From the NCBI GenBank assembly GCA_018240745.1, contig JAFEFF010000189.1, positions 1-58,388 on the forward strand: DNA of 58,388 bases. The letters are read 5' to 3'. A model generated the notes under the pieces. It saw nothing but the letters and a program-made list of their open reading frames with translations, made no database searches and was not told the origin of the DNA. A program made the translations under genes and the position numbers. Source of the stretch: Pseudomonadota bacterium (GTDB lineage: Bacteria > Pseudomonadota > Alphaproteobacteria > Reyranellales > Reyranellaceae). The stretch's first letter is position 1. Each line of letters begins with the position of its first letter. Shown here in pieces: positions 10,669 to 18,827 of the stretch.

Positions 10669-12072
10669 ATGGGCCACGACATTCTCATCGTCGACGACGA
10701 ACGCGACATCTGCACATTGATCGCGGGCATCCTGGAAGACGAAGGCCACACGGCCCGCCGTGCGCACAACAGCGCCGAGGCGATCGACGCGCTGCGTCAG
10801 CGCCGGCCGGCACTGGTCATCCTCGACGTGTGGCTGCAGGGCAGCGAGCTCGACGGCCTGCAGCTGCTCGACGTGATCCGCCGCGAGGAGCGGCCGATCC
10901 CGGTGGTGATGATCAGCGGGCACGGCACGATCGATACGGCGGTGTCGGCGATCAAGAGCGGTGCCTACGACTTCATCGAGAAGCCCTTCAAGGCCGACCG
11001 GCTGCTGCTGGTGGTCGACCGCGCCATCGAGGCCGACCGGCTGCGGCGCGAGAACGAGACGTTGCGCCGCCGCGCCGGTGGCGAGGTGGGCTTCGTCGGC
11101 TCCTCGAGCGAGGCTGCCGCCGTGCGCACGCAGATCGAGCGCGTCGCGCCGACCGGCAGCCGCGTGCTGATCACCGGCGCCTCGGGCGCGGGCAAGGAGT
11201 CAGTGGCGCGCCTGATCCACCAGGCCTCGAAGCGCGCCGGAGGTCCGTTCGTCGTCGTGAACTGCTCGACCCTGCCGGCCGAGCGGCTCGAGATCGAGTT
11301 GTTCGGCACCGACACCGCGACCGACGGCGACCTGCGCGTCTCGGGCGCCTTCGAGCTGGCGCATAGTGGCACGCTGCTGCTCAAGGAGGTGGCCGACCTG
11401 CCGCTCGCCTTGCAGAGCCGCCTCGCGCGCGTGCTGCAGGAGCAGTCCTATGCGCGTGACGGCGGCAAGACGCGGGTCGAGGTCGATGTCCGTGTGCTTG
11501 CCTCGACGTCGCGCAATCTCCAGGAGGAGATCGCCGCCGGCCGCTTCCGCGAGGAGCTGTTCCATCGCCTGAACGTGGTGTCGCTGCGCGTGCCGTCGCT
11601 CGCCGAGCGCCGCGAGGACATTCCGGAAACGGCGACCGATCTGCTACGGCGCGTCGCCGACGCGACCGGCCTGCCGACCCGGCCGATGGGCGAGGACACG
11701 CTGGCGGCGCTGCAGGGCCACGACTGGCCGGGCAACATCCGTCAGCTGCGCAACGTGATCGAGCGGCTGCTGATCCTGGCGCCGGCGGGCGGCGGTCCGA
11801 TCCGCGCCGACGTGCTGCCCAACGATGTCAGCGAGGACGCGCCATCGGTGCTGCGCTGGGAACGGGGCGGCGAGATCATGCAGCTTCCGCTGCGCGACGC
11901 CCGCGAGGTGTTCGAGCGCGAGTACCTGCTGGCGCAAGTGACGCGCTTCGGCGGCAACATCTCGCGCACGGCGACGTTCGTCGGCATGGAGCGTTCGGCC
12001 TTGCACCGCAAGCTGAAGTCGCTCGGCCTGCATGGCGGTGAGGAAAAGGGCGGCGCCGAAACGGCGGCCTGA
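10669..12072 (+). CDS. ntrX: response regulator NtrX with degenerate AAA+ domain
   Basis: 467 aa from the ATG at 10669, which gives the family N-terminus MGHDILIVDDERDIC; the open frame upstream overlaps the end of ntrY. The receiver has the acceptor Asp in VILDVWLQGSELDGLQLL. The AAA+ domain has Walker A GASGAGKES, but the GAFTGA sigma-54 loop is missing, as is usual in alphaproteobacterial NtrX. The first Walker B aspartate is replaced: GTLLLKEVAD, with Lys about residue 239 (codon 11383-11385). A Fis-type HTH ends the protein (GNISRTATFVGMERSALHRK). It probably acts as a DNA-binding regulator with little or no ATP-driven sigma-54 activation (inference). Confidence 0.94.
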   Translation: MGHDILIVDDERDICTLIAGILEDEGHTARRAHNSAEAIDALRQRRPALVILDVWLQGSELDGLQLLDVIRREERPIPVVMISGHGTIDTAVSAIKSGAYDFIEKPFKADRLLLVVDRAIEADRLRRENETLRRRAGGEVGFVGSSSEAAAVRTQIERVAPTGSRVLITGASGAGKESVARLIHQASKRAGGPFVVVNCSTLPAERLEIELFGTDTATDGDLRVSGAFELAHSGTLLLKEVADLPLALQSRLARVLQEQSYARDGGKTRVEVDVRVLASTSRNLQEEIAAGRFREELFHRLNVVSLRVPSLAERREDIPETATDLLRRVADATGLPTRPMGEDTLAALQGHDWPGNIRQLRNVIERLLILAPAGGGPIRADVLPNDVSEDAPSVLRWERGGEIMQLPLRDAREVFEREYLLAQVTRFGGNISRTATFVGMERSALHRKLKSLGLHGGEEKGGAETAA

Positions 12073-12088
12073 GAGGAGTAGGGGCGTC

Positions 12089-12952
12089 ATGGCGCGTTAT
12101 GCCTATGTCAACGGACGCTACGTGGATCATCGCGACGCGAGCGTCCACATCGAGGATCGCGGCTATCAGCTGGCCGACGGCGTCTACGAGGTCGTGGGCG
12201 TGCGCGACGGCAAGATGATCGACGAGGGGCCGCACATCGACCGGCTCGATCGCTCGCTGCGCGAGCTGCGCATAGGCTGGCCGGTGTCGCGCCCGGCGCT
12301 GGGCTTCATCATGCGCGAGCTGATGCGGCGCAACCGCCTGCGCGACGGACTTGTCTACATGCAGGTCACGCGCGGCGTGGCCCGGCGCGATCACGCCTTC
12401 CCGACGAAGCCGGTCAAGCCGGCACTGGTGCTGACGACCAAGAACACCAAACATCTTGGCGTCGATCCCGGGCCGGGTGTGGCGGTGAAGAGCGAGCGCG
12501 ACATCCGCTGGGAGCGTTGCGATATCAAGACGGTGGCGCTGCTGCCCAACGTGCTCGCCAAGCAGGCCGCGCGCGAGAGCGGCGCCTACGAGGCCTGGCT
12601 GATCGATGACAGGGGCTGCGTCACCGAGGGTGCGTCGACCAACGCCTGGATCGTCACGCCCGATGACGAGCTGATCACGCGCCAGACCGACAACGGCATC
12701 CTCGCCGGCATCACCCGCGGCACCCTGAAGAAGATCGCCGGCGACCTGCAGCTCAAGCTCGTCGAGCGGCCGTTCACCCTGGCCGAAGCCAAGAAGGCGA
12801 AGGAGGCGTTCATCACCAGCGCCACGTCGTTCGTGACGCCGGTGGTGAAGATCGACGGCGAGAAGGTGGGTGACGGCAAGGTCGGCCCGACCGCGCGGCG
12901 CCTGCGCGAGGAATATGTCCGCTTCGCCGAAAAGGGTGAGACGGTCACGTGA
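12089..12952 (+). CDS. dat: D-amino-acid transaminase (class IV PLP aminotransferase)
   Basis: PLP enzyme of fold type IV, 287 aa, interconverting D-alanine/D-glutamate and oxoacids. The start is set by GAGGAG at 12073-12078 before the ATG, giving MARYAYVNGRYV. Motifs include EDRGYQLADGVYEVVGV, the PLP-lysine region (DIKTVALLPNVLAKQAA) and EGASTNAWIV. Class IV neighbours (BCAT, ADC lyase) share the fold, but the short length and the VYMQVTRGVARRDHAFP segment fit D-amino-acid transaminases. A dat-like gene between ntrYX and hfq is common in this class. trkA, often found here too, is absent. Confidence 0.88.
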   Translation: MARYAYVNGRYVDHRDASVHIEDRGYQLADGVYEVVGVRDGKMIDEGPHIDRLDRSLRELRIGWPVSRPALGFIMRELMRRNRLRDGLVYMQVTRGVARRDHAFPTKPVKPALVLTTKNTKHLGVDPGPGVAVKSERDIRWERCDIKTVALLPNVLAKQAARESGAYEAWLIDDRGCVTEGASTNAWIVTPDDELITRQTDNGILAGITRGTLKKIAGDLQLKLVERPFTLAEAKKAKEAFITSATSFVTPVVKIDGEKVGDGKVGPTARRLREEYVRFAEKGETVT

Positions 12953-13602
12953 GGCCAGCCGAGCTGGAGCGGCCCAAGGCCATCCTGTTCGACTGGGACA
13001 ATACCCTGGTCGATACCTGGCCGACGATCATCGAATGCTATCGCGACACCTTCGCGGCTCTGGGCCGGCCGCCATGGACCGACGCAGAGGTGCGTGACCG
13101 GGCGCATGGCTCATTGCGCGATCACTTTCCGGTGTTGTTCGGCCCCGAGGCGAAGCGCGCCGAGGAGGTCTTCTACGCGACATTTCATCGGATCCATCTC
13201 GAGCGGCTGGAGCCGCTGCCGGGCGCGGAGCGTCTGCTGGAGCGCGCCGCCGCGCTCGGCTGCTACGTTGCCGTGGTCAGCAACAAGGTCGGCGACAACC
13301 TGCGGGCCGAGCTGAAACACCTGGGCTGGGACCGGTGGATCGTTCGCGCGGTCGGCGCCCGGGACGCTGCGCGCGACAAGCCGGCGCCCGATCCGATCTT
13401 CCTGGCGCTGGACGGCACGGGAATTGCTCCGGATCACAGCGTATGGATGGTCGGCGACACTCCGGGCGATCTGAAATGTGCGCATGCGGCCGGGGTTTTG
13501 CCGGTTTATTTCGGCAGCCTGGAGATCATGTCGGAGCGGTTGCGGGAATTCCCGCCGCGTCTCCATGCATGCGATTGTCATGAACTGGCGGCATTGCTTT
13601 GA
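12949..13602 (+). CDS. HAD-family phosphatase (Gph-like)
   Basis: 217-aa haloacid-dehalogenase hydrolase. Motif I is ILFDWDNTLVDTWP (catalytic DWDNT), with a helical cap about residues 20-85, motif II VVSNK, motif III lysine in RDKPAPDPIF, and motif IV MVGDTPGDLKCAHAAG. The FDWDNTLVD variant is typical of phosphoglycolate-phosphatase-like proteins of alphaproteobacteria. The exact substrate cannot be told from sequence. The GTG start overlaps the dat stop (GTGA). Confidence 0.9.
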   Translation: MRPAELERPKAILFDWDNTLVDTWPTIIECYRDTFAALGRPPWTDAEVRDRAHGSLRDHFPVLFGPEAKRAEEVFYATFHRIHLERLEPLPGAERLLERAAALGCYVAVVSNKVGDNLRAELKHLGWDRWIVRAVGARDAARDKPAPDPIFLALDGTGIAPDHSVWMVGDTPGDLKCAHAAGVLPVYFGSLEIMSERLREFPPRLHACDCHELAALL

Positions 13603-13620
13603 CCCGGCCAGCCCCTATAT

Positions 13621-13648
13621 TTGTCCCAACTCGGTAGCGGGTTATAGG
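13621..13648 (+). promoter_or_regulatory. candidate sigma-70 promoter of hfq
   Basis: TTGTCC (13621-13626), a 16-bp spacer and TATAGG (13643-13648), about 57 bp upstream of the hfq ATG. A GGCGG-ttaat-CCGCC hairpin (13665-13679) lies in the leader. Confidence 0.45.
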
Positions 13649-13704
13649 CTCGCGCCCTCCAACTGGCGGTTAATCCGCCGGATGCCCAGCAAGAGGCCAA
13701 GAAC

Positions 13705-13947
13705 ATGAGCGAAAAGGCACAGAATGTTCAGGACGTGTTCCTGAATCATCTGCGAAAGAACAAGACGCCGGTCACGATCTTTCTGGTCAACGGCGTCAAA
13801 CTGCAGGGGATCGTCACCTGGTTCGACAACTTCTCGGTGCTGCTGCGCCGCGACGGTCATTCGCAGCTCGTCTACAAGCATGCGATCTCGACCATCATGC
13901 CGGTCACGCCGGTCCAGTTGTTCGACGGAGACAAAGCCGAAGGCTGA
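13705..13947 (+). CDS. hfq: RNA chaperone Hfq
   Basis: 80-aa Sm-like hexameric RNA chaperone for sRNA-mRNA pairing. Sm1 motif: [33 protein letters not shown] (read across about residues 8-40). Sm2 motif: [10 protein letters not shown] (the YKHA variant of YKHAIST). The tail is short, as in alphaproteobacteria. The ribosome site AAGAGG lies 8 bp before the ATG. hflX follows at once, the conserved hfq-hflX pair. In rhizobial and rhodobacterial relatives Hfq affects nif/ntr regulation, which fits the neighbours. Confidence 0.97.
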   Translation: MSEKAQNVQDVFLNHLRKNKTPVTIFLVNGVKLQGIVTWFDNFSVLLRRDGHSQLVYKHAISTIMPVTPVQLFDGDKAEG

Positions 13948-13948
13948 T

Positions 13949-15298
13949 TTGACACAAGACATCCAGCGTAACGGACACGACAAGCGCCAGCGCACGCCGC
14001 ACGAGACGGCGCGACCCGCCACGGTCGCCGCGGTGCTCAGCCCCTATAGCCCGGGCTTGCGGGCCCCGGATCAACGCGACAGCGACGCCAAGCTCGAGGA
14101 GGCGGTCGGCCTGGCGCGCGCCATCGACCTCGACGTGCGGCTTGCCCAGGCGGTGCCGCTGCGCCGGCTCACGCCCGCGACACTGCTCGGGAAGGGCGTG
14201 GTCGAGCGTACCAGGGCGGCCGTCGAAGAGCAGGGGATCGGGCTGGTCATCGTCGACGACAAGCTGACGCCCGTGCAGCAGCGCAACCTCGAGAAGGCCT
14301 GGAACGCCAAGGTGATCGACCGCACCGGTCTCATTTTGGAGATATTCGGCGCACGCGCCCGCACGCACGAAGGCCGCCTGCAGGTCGAGCTGGCCGCGCT
14401 CGACTACCAGCGCGGCCGCCTGGTGCGGTCCTGGACCCACCTCGAACGCCAGCGCGGCGGTTTCGGATTCCTGGGCGGCCCCGGTGAGAGCCAGATCGAG
14501 ATCGACCGTCGCCTGATTGGCGACCGCATCGTCAAGATCAAGCGCGACCTCGATTCGGTGCGCCGCACCCGCGCGGTCAACCGCTCGGGCCGCAAGAAGG
14601 CGCGGCTGCCGACGGTGGCGCTGGTGGGCTACACGAACGCCGGAAAGTCGACGCTTTTCAACCGGCTGTCGGGCGCCGACGTCTTCGCCAGGAACCTGCT
14701 GTTCGCTACCCTCGACCCGACCATGCGCTCGATCAGGTTGCCCGGCGGCCGCGAATGCGTGATCTCCGACACGGTGGGGTTCATCTCGGACCTGCCGACC
14801 CATCTGGTCGCCGCATTTCGCGCCACCCTCGAAGAAGTGGTCGAAGCCGACTTGATCGTGCATGTGCGCGACATCGCCCATCCCGACTCGGAGCGGCAGA
14901 AGGCGGACGTCGAGGAAGTGCTGACGGCAATCGGCGCGATCGATGGGCACAACGGCACGCCGATGATCGAGGCGCTGAACAAGATCGACGTGCTGCCGAT
15001 CGAGCAGCGCGCCATCCTGCAGGCCCGCACCTCGGTCGGACCGGAGCGCTCGCGGCAGTATCCGGTGTCGGCGTTGAGCGGGGAGGGCGTCGATACTCTC
15101 CTGCAGGCGATCGAGGATCGGCTGGGCGGCTCGGAGGCCCGTGAGGTCACCGTGCCGCTGAGCGACGGCGCCACCATCGCCTGGCTCTATCGCAACGGCG
15201 ATGTGCGCAGCCGCGAGGATGACGGGGATGTGGCCCGGTTCCGGGTCGCCCTGGATGCGGCCGCAACCGCGCAATTCGAGCGAAGGCTCGCGCGTTGA
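13949..15298 (+). CDS. hflX: ribosome-associated GTPase HflX
   Basis: 449 aa if started at the TTG at 13949, 1 bp after the hfq stop; no ATG fits in this region, and the open frame upstream runs through hfq. The N-terminal HflX domain ends in the Gly-rich [26 protein letters not shown] stretch (about residues 170-195). The G domain has G1 [10 protein letters not shown]3 [10 protein letters not shown] and G4 NKID. It splits or rescues stalled ribosomes under heat stress. It is co-transcribed with hfq. Confidence 0.93.
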   Translation: MTQDIQRNGHDKRQRTPHETARPATVAAVLSPYSPGLRAPDQRDSDAKLEEAVGLARAIDLDVRLAQAVPLRRLTPATLLGKGVVERTRAAVEEQGIGLVIVDDKLTPVQQRNLEKAWNAKVIDRTGLILEIFGARARTHEGRLQVELAALDYQRGRLVRSWTHLERQRGGFGFLGGPGESQIEIDRRLIGDRIVKIKRDLDSVRRTRAVNRSGRKKARLPTVALVGYTNAGKSTLFNRLSGADVFARNLLFATLDPTMRSIRLPGGRECVISDTVGFISDLPTHLVAAFRATLEEVVEADLIVHVRDIAHPDSERQKADVEEVLTAIGAIDGHNGTPMIEALNKIDVLPIEQRAILQARTSVGPERSRQYPVSALSGEGVDTLLQAIEDRLGGSEAREVTVPLSDGATIAWLYRNGDVRSREDDGDVARFRVALDAAATAQFERRLAR

Positions 15299-15324
15299 CA
15301 CGCGGCGGGCGCCCTTCCTATAAG
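15295..15324 (+). promoter_or_regulatory. groES promoter, -35 inside the hflX stop
   Basis: TTGACA (15295-15300), an 18-bp spacer and TATAAG (15319-15324), 31 bp before the groES ATG. The hflX TGA (15296-15298) lies inside the -35. It matches sigma-70. The CGTTGACA...CCTATAAG arrangement also resembles alphaproteobacterial heat-shock (RpoH) promoters. No CIRCE element was seen. Confidence 0.6.
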
Positions 15325-15354
15325 CGGCGCCAGTCCCGAGACAGAGGAAACATC

Positions 15355-15642
15355 ATGAAATTCAAGCCCTTGCATGACCGGCTCCTGCTGAAGCCGCTCT
15401 CCGCCGAGACCAAGACCAAGGCCGGAATCATCATTCCGGACACCGCCCAGGAGAAGCCGCAGCAGGGCGAGGTCGTCGCGGTCGGCGGCGGCAAGCGCCT
15501 CGAGGACGGCCGCCTGCAGCCGATGGGCGTCAAGGTCGGCGACAAGGTGATCTACGGCAAGTGGTCCGGCACCGAGGTCAAGCTGAACGGCGTCGACCAC
15601 GTGATCCTGAAGGAAGAGGATCTGTTCGGCATCCTCGGCTGA
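15355..15642 (+). CDS. groES: co-chaperonin GroES (Cpn10), solitary
   Basis: 95-aa Cpn10, the heptameric lid of GroEL. Start [15 protein letters not shown], with the mobile loop at about residues 17-32 ([19 protein letters not shown]) and the C-terminal [11 protein letters not shown]. The ribosome site AGAGGAAA lies 5 bp upstream of the ATG, and the gene has its own promoter. groEL does not follow: the next gene is an inositol-monophosphatase homologue. A second groESL locus elsewhere is therefore expected (inference). Confidence 0.95.
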   Translation: MKFKPLHDRLLLKPLSAETKTKAGIIIPDTAQEKPQQGEVVAVGGGKRLEDGRLQPMGVKVGDKVIYGKWSGTEVKLNGVDHVILKEEDLFGILG

Positions 15643-15644
15643 CC

Positions 15645-16472
15645 ATGCTGAGCGCCGGCGATGCCCAGCGGGTCGCCGAGCTGATGCGCGAGACGGCGGC
15701 GGCCGAGCTGCTGCCGCGCTTCCGCAATCTCGCCGAAGGCGAAATCCGCGAGAAACGGCCGGGCGACCTCGTCACGGTGGCCGATGTCGCCTCCGAGCAG
15801 CGGCTGGCGGTCGGTCTCGCCGCGATCCTGCCGGGCGTGCCGATCGTGGGCGAGGAGGCCGTCGAGAAGGACCCCGGTCTTGTCGATCTCATCGCGCGGC
15901 CCGGCGAGCGCTGCTGGGTGGTCGATCCGCTCGACGGCACTGCCAACTACTCCAAGGGCCGCGACGTCTTCGCGATGATCGTCTGCCTGATCGACGACCG
16001 GCAGACGGTTGGCGGCTGGATCCTCGACGTCCCGAACGGCCGCATGGCGATGGCGCTGAAGGGGCAGGGCGTCGTCATCGACGGCAAGCCGATTGTCCGC
16101 AAGTCGGTCAAGCGGGCACCGAGCGGCCTGATCGGTTGGAGCGTGCGCAAGGTCCTCGACAAGCAGCTTGCGCCCGAGCAGCGGCGCCGGCTGAGCCGCC
16201 TGTCGACGCTCAACTGTGCCGGCCGCGAGTACATCGAGATGCTGAGCGGCACCTACGACTTCAACCTCTATCGGCGCACCAAGTCCTGGGACCATGCGGC
16301 CGGCGCGTTGATGATGGTCGAAGCGGGCGGACAGGCGCTGCGCTTCAACGGCGAGCCGTTCCGGCCGGAGGGGTCGCCGGACGGAGGAATCATCTCGGCG
16401 CTGTCGGCCGATGTCGTTGCCACGGCCACCGACGTCCTGGAAAGGCTCGAGCTGCCGCTGCTGCGGCGTTAG
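15645..16472 (+). CDS. inositol monophosphatase family protein
   Basis: 275-aa Mg-dependent sugar-phosphate phosphatase of the IMPase/FBPase/CysQ superfamily. Metal-site motifs are GEEAVEKDP (glutamates), WVVDPLDGTANYSKG (the DPxDGT signature) and the C-terminal SWDHAAGALMMVEAGG (WDxAAG). Inositol monophosphatase, histidinol phosphatase or CysQ-type activity cannot be separated here. It begins 2 bp after groES and converges with mazG, whose stop it overlaps by 4 bp. Confidence 0.92.
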   Translation: MLSAGDAQRVAELMRETAAAELLPRFRNLAEGEIREKRPGDLVTVADVASEQRLAVGLAAILPGVPIVGEEAVEKDPGLVDLIARPGERCWVVDPLDGTANYSKGRDVFAMIVCLIDDRQTVGGWILDVPNGRMAMALKGQGVVIDGKPIVRKSVKRAPSGLIGWSVRKVLDKQLAPEQRRRLSRLSTLNCAGREYIEMLSGTYDFNLYRRTKSWDHAAGALMMVEAGGQALRFNGEPFRPEGSPDGGIISALSADVVATATDVLERLELPLLRR

Positions 16473-17296
16473 GCCTTGGTCTTTGCCTCCTGCCAGAGGG
16501 TTTCCATCTCCTCGAGCGTGGCATCGGCCGGTTGCTTGCCCCGGACGGCCAGCTGCCGCTCGACGTAACGGAAGCGTTTCTCGAATTTGTCGTTGGTCGA
16601 CCGCAGGGCAGCCTCCGGGTCGACCTTGCAGTGCCGCGCCAGGTTGGCCACGGCGAACAGGACGTCGCCCAGCTCATCGGTGATCCGGGCCGGGTCGGTC
16701 CTGGCAGCCTCGATCTCGATCCGGAGCTCGCGCAGTTCCTCCTCGATCTTGTCGATCACCGGGCCGATGGTCTTCCAGTCGAAGCCGACCCGGGCGGCCC
16801 GCTTCTGGATCTTTTCGGCCCGCAGCAGCGCGGGGAGGGCGCGCGCTACCCCATCCAGGGCGCCGCCCGGCTGCTCACCACCCTTCTTGGCGCGTTCGGC
16901 TTCCTTGCGTGCCTCCCATGAGATGGTCTGGGCGTCAGCATCCGCGATCTCGACGTCGCCGAACACGTGCGGATGGCGGTCGACCATCTTGTCGGCGATC
17001 GCGGCTGCCACATCCTCGAACCGGAACGCGCCGGCCTCGCTGGCCATCTGGGAATGATAGACGACCTGCAGCAGCAAATCGCCAAGCTCCTCCTTGAGTG
17101 CCGGCATGTCGTCGCGCTCGATCGCGTCGGCAACCTCGTAGGCTTCTTCTATGGTGTACGGCGCGATGGTCCGGAAGGTTTGGTCGATATCCCACGGGCA
17201 GCCGTGCTGCCGGTCGCGCAGCCACGCCATGACCGCCAGCAGCCGGGCCAGCGGTTCCTCGGGCAGCGCTTCGACAGTGGGCTTTTGATTGTTCAT
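16469..17296 (-). CDS. mazG: nucleoside triphosphate pyrophosphohydrolase MazG
   Basis: 275-aa all-alpha NTP pyrophosphatase that removes aberrant NTPs and modulates ppGpp-linked survival. It has two MazG domains. The N-terminal one has GCPWDIDQTFRTIAPYTIEEAYEV and EELGDLLLQVVYHSQMA (EExxD metal motif). The C-terminal one has EEELRELRIEIE and DELGDVLFAVANLAR. In relatives mazG follows hflX in the same direction. Here groES and the IMPase gene intervene and mazG is inverted. Confidence 0.95.
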   Translation of the reverse strand: MNNQKPTVEALPEEPLARLLAVMAWLRDRQHGCPWDIDQTFRTIAPYTIEEAYEVADAIERDDMPALKEELGDLLLQVVYHSQMASEAGAFRFEDVAAAIADKMVDRHPHVFGDVEIADADAQTISWEARKEAERAKKGGEQPGGALDGVARALPALLRAEKIQKRAARVGFDWKTIGPVIDKIEEELRELRIEIEAARTDPARITDELGDVLFAVANLARHCKVDPEAALRSTNDKFEKRFRYVERQLAVRGKQPADATLEEMETLWQEAKTKA

Positions 17297-17341
17297 TATC
17301 GTATAATATATATTATGACAAATTAATATTAGACAAGGAAT
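17297..17341. promoter_or_regulatory. AT-rich promoter island upstream of mazG
   Basis: About 45 bp made almost only of A and T inside a GC-rich genome, containing a perfect 14-bp palindrome ATAATATATATTAT (17303-17316). On the minus strand TTGTCT and TAATAT-like hexamers could form a mazG promoter. Confidence 0.4.
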
Positions 17342-17350
17342 TGGCCATAT

Positions 17351-18037
17351 TTACCAATCGACACGTAGAGATCGCTTTAACAAAGCCATGAGTTTGAGCC
17401 CGCGGTCGGCATCGCTGGCCGGCACGCCCAGGGTCATCAGTGCACCCTGCTTCGGCTGACCAGGCTGTGACACGACGAGATCGAAGACGGTGCGCTGGCC
17501 GTCCTTGTCCGGGACGTTCTCGTAAACGAGCAGAAACGTGCCGTCACTGAGCTTGCGGGCCTGGGCCTTCACGCCCGGTCTGTGCGACTGGATGGCGCCG
17601 GCCTTCGCTGCCGCGTACTGCTCGGCGCCCGTCACGCCCTCGTAGGCGAAATCAACCCGCCAAAGGATCAGGCGGTAGCGCTTGTCCTCGCTGAAGCCGA
17701 CGCCCCGCTCCCAGTCCTCGTTGGCCTGCCACCCCAGTGGCATGGCGACCTCGACCTTGATCGAGTTGAAGCGGATCCGCGCGAAGCCGCCGTTGTTGTT
17801 GATCTCCAGGACCTGCGACTGTGTGGGCTGTGCGCCGGCACCGATCATCGGGTCGACCTTGTCGAAGCTCGAGCCGCGATCGCGCGCTGCAAAGTCCTTG
17901 AACGTCAGGCCGCCGGGGTCGAGATCGCCGTCTGCAAGGGCCCGGAACGGCGTGAAAACCAGCGCCAGCCCCGCCAGCAGGAACGGACGGCGTCCGGACT
18001 CTTTTTGTCTCCGATTATACAAGAGATGAACGTCCAC
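17351..18037 (-). CDS. secreted protein of unknown function with RR signal
   Basis: 228 aa from a GTG start. The N-terminus holds a twin-arginine-like export signal (RRPFLLAGL at residues 16-24) and a likely cleavage after ALA near residue 35. The mature part is about 190 aa with no motif I can name. It reads as a soluble beta-rich domain (SQVLEINNNGGFARIRF, YRLILWRVDFAYEG, GTFLLVYENVP). It sits 16 bp after the MBL hydrolase gene, at the distal end of the rlpA-to-MBL operon and before mazG. The start is uncertain because no ATG is available. Confidence 0.7.
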   Translation of the reverse strand: MDVHLLYNRRQKESGRRPFLLAGLALVFTPFRALADGDLDPGGLTFKDFAARDRGSSFDKVDPMIGAGAQPTQSQVLEINNNGGFARIRFNSIKVEVAMPLGWQANEDWERGVGFSEDKRYRLILWRVDFAYEGVTGAEQYAAAKAGAIQSHRPGVKAQARKLSDGTFLLVYENVPDKDGQRTVFDLVVSQPGQPKQGALMTLGVPASDADRGLKLMALLKRSLRVDW

Positions 18038-18053
18038 TCGTAACCCGTTGAAA

Positions 18054-18827
18054 TTACGCCTCTATGACCAAGCCGTCATGGCACGGATGGACATGGGCCG
18101 GAGTGCGCCGGTTAAGCTCAGCATAGTCCATGTCGACATGGAGATTGGTGAGAAAAGCACGGCGGGGACCGACTCGCTCGATCCATTGCAGCGCCAGCTC
18201 GAGATGGGCATGCGTCGGATGCGGCCGGTAGCGCATGGCATCGACGATCATTGCGTCGGCGCCGCGCATCAAGGGGAACGCTTCCTCCGGCACGCGGACC
18301 ACGTCGTTCAGATAGACGATGTCGCCGAAGCGGAAGCCGAGCGACGGCGCGATGCCGTGGTCCAGCGGAATCGGCGTCACGGCGATCGCTTCGGCGGCGA
18401 TGAAGGGGCCGTCGAACTCCCGCACGTCGTAGAGCGCCTGGTAGAGGCCCTCGCCACCCGTTTCGAACACGTAGCCAAAGCGCTGGCGCAGAATCCCGAG
18501 CGTCCGGGCATCGGCCCAGGCTTCGATGGCACCGCGGCGGAAGGTATAGGGTCTGAGGTCGTCGATGCCGTGTACCTGGTCGGCATGCTCGTGGCTCCAG
18601 ATCACTGCGTCCACGGTCTCGGCCCTGGCGGCCAGCAACTGGGCGCGGACGTCCGGCGAGGTATCGACCAGCACGGTCTTGCCCTTGTCCTGCACCAGGA
18701 TCGAGCAGCGGGTCCGGCGGTTGCGGGGGTCGGCCGGGTTGGCGGCTCCCCACTCCCCGGTCCCATTCGGGCCTCCGAGCCGCGGGACGCCCCCCGACGT
18801 GCCGCAGCCCAGGATGGTCACGCGCAC
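18054..18827 (-). CDS. MBL-fold metallohydrolase (PhnP-like)
   Basis: 257-aa metallo-beta-lactamase-fold phosphodiesterase-type enzyme. Start GTG at 18827 gives VRVTILGCGTSGGVPRLGG, the family N-terminus; GTG at 18821 would overlap the tatD stop as GTGA. The metal motif is WSHEHADQVHGIDDLRPYTF, where the usual HxHxDH reads HEHADQ. Further ligands lie in PLDHG, VDAMRY and NLHVDMDY. It is related to PhnP cyclic-phosphate phosphodiesterases and conserved after tatD in alphaproteobacteria. Its substrate is not known to me. Confidence 0.88.
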   Translation of the reverse strand: MRVTILGCGTSGGVPRLGGPNGTGEWGAANPADPRNRRTRCSILVQDKGKTVLVDTSPDVRAQLLAARAETVDAVIWSHEHADQVHGIDDLRPYTFRRGAIEAWADARTLGILRQRFGYVFETGGEGLYQALYDVREFDGPFIAAEAIAVTPIPLDHGIAPSLGFRFGDIVYLNDVVRVPEEAFPLMRGADAMIVDAMRYRPHPTHAHLELALQWIERVGPRRAFLTNLHVDMDYAELNRRTPAHVHPCHDGLVIEA

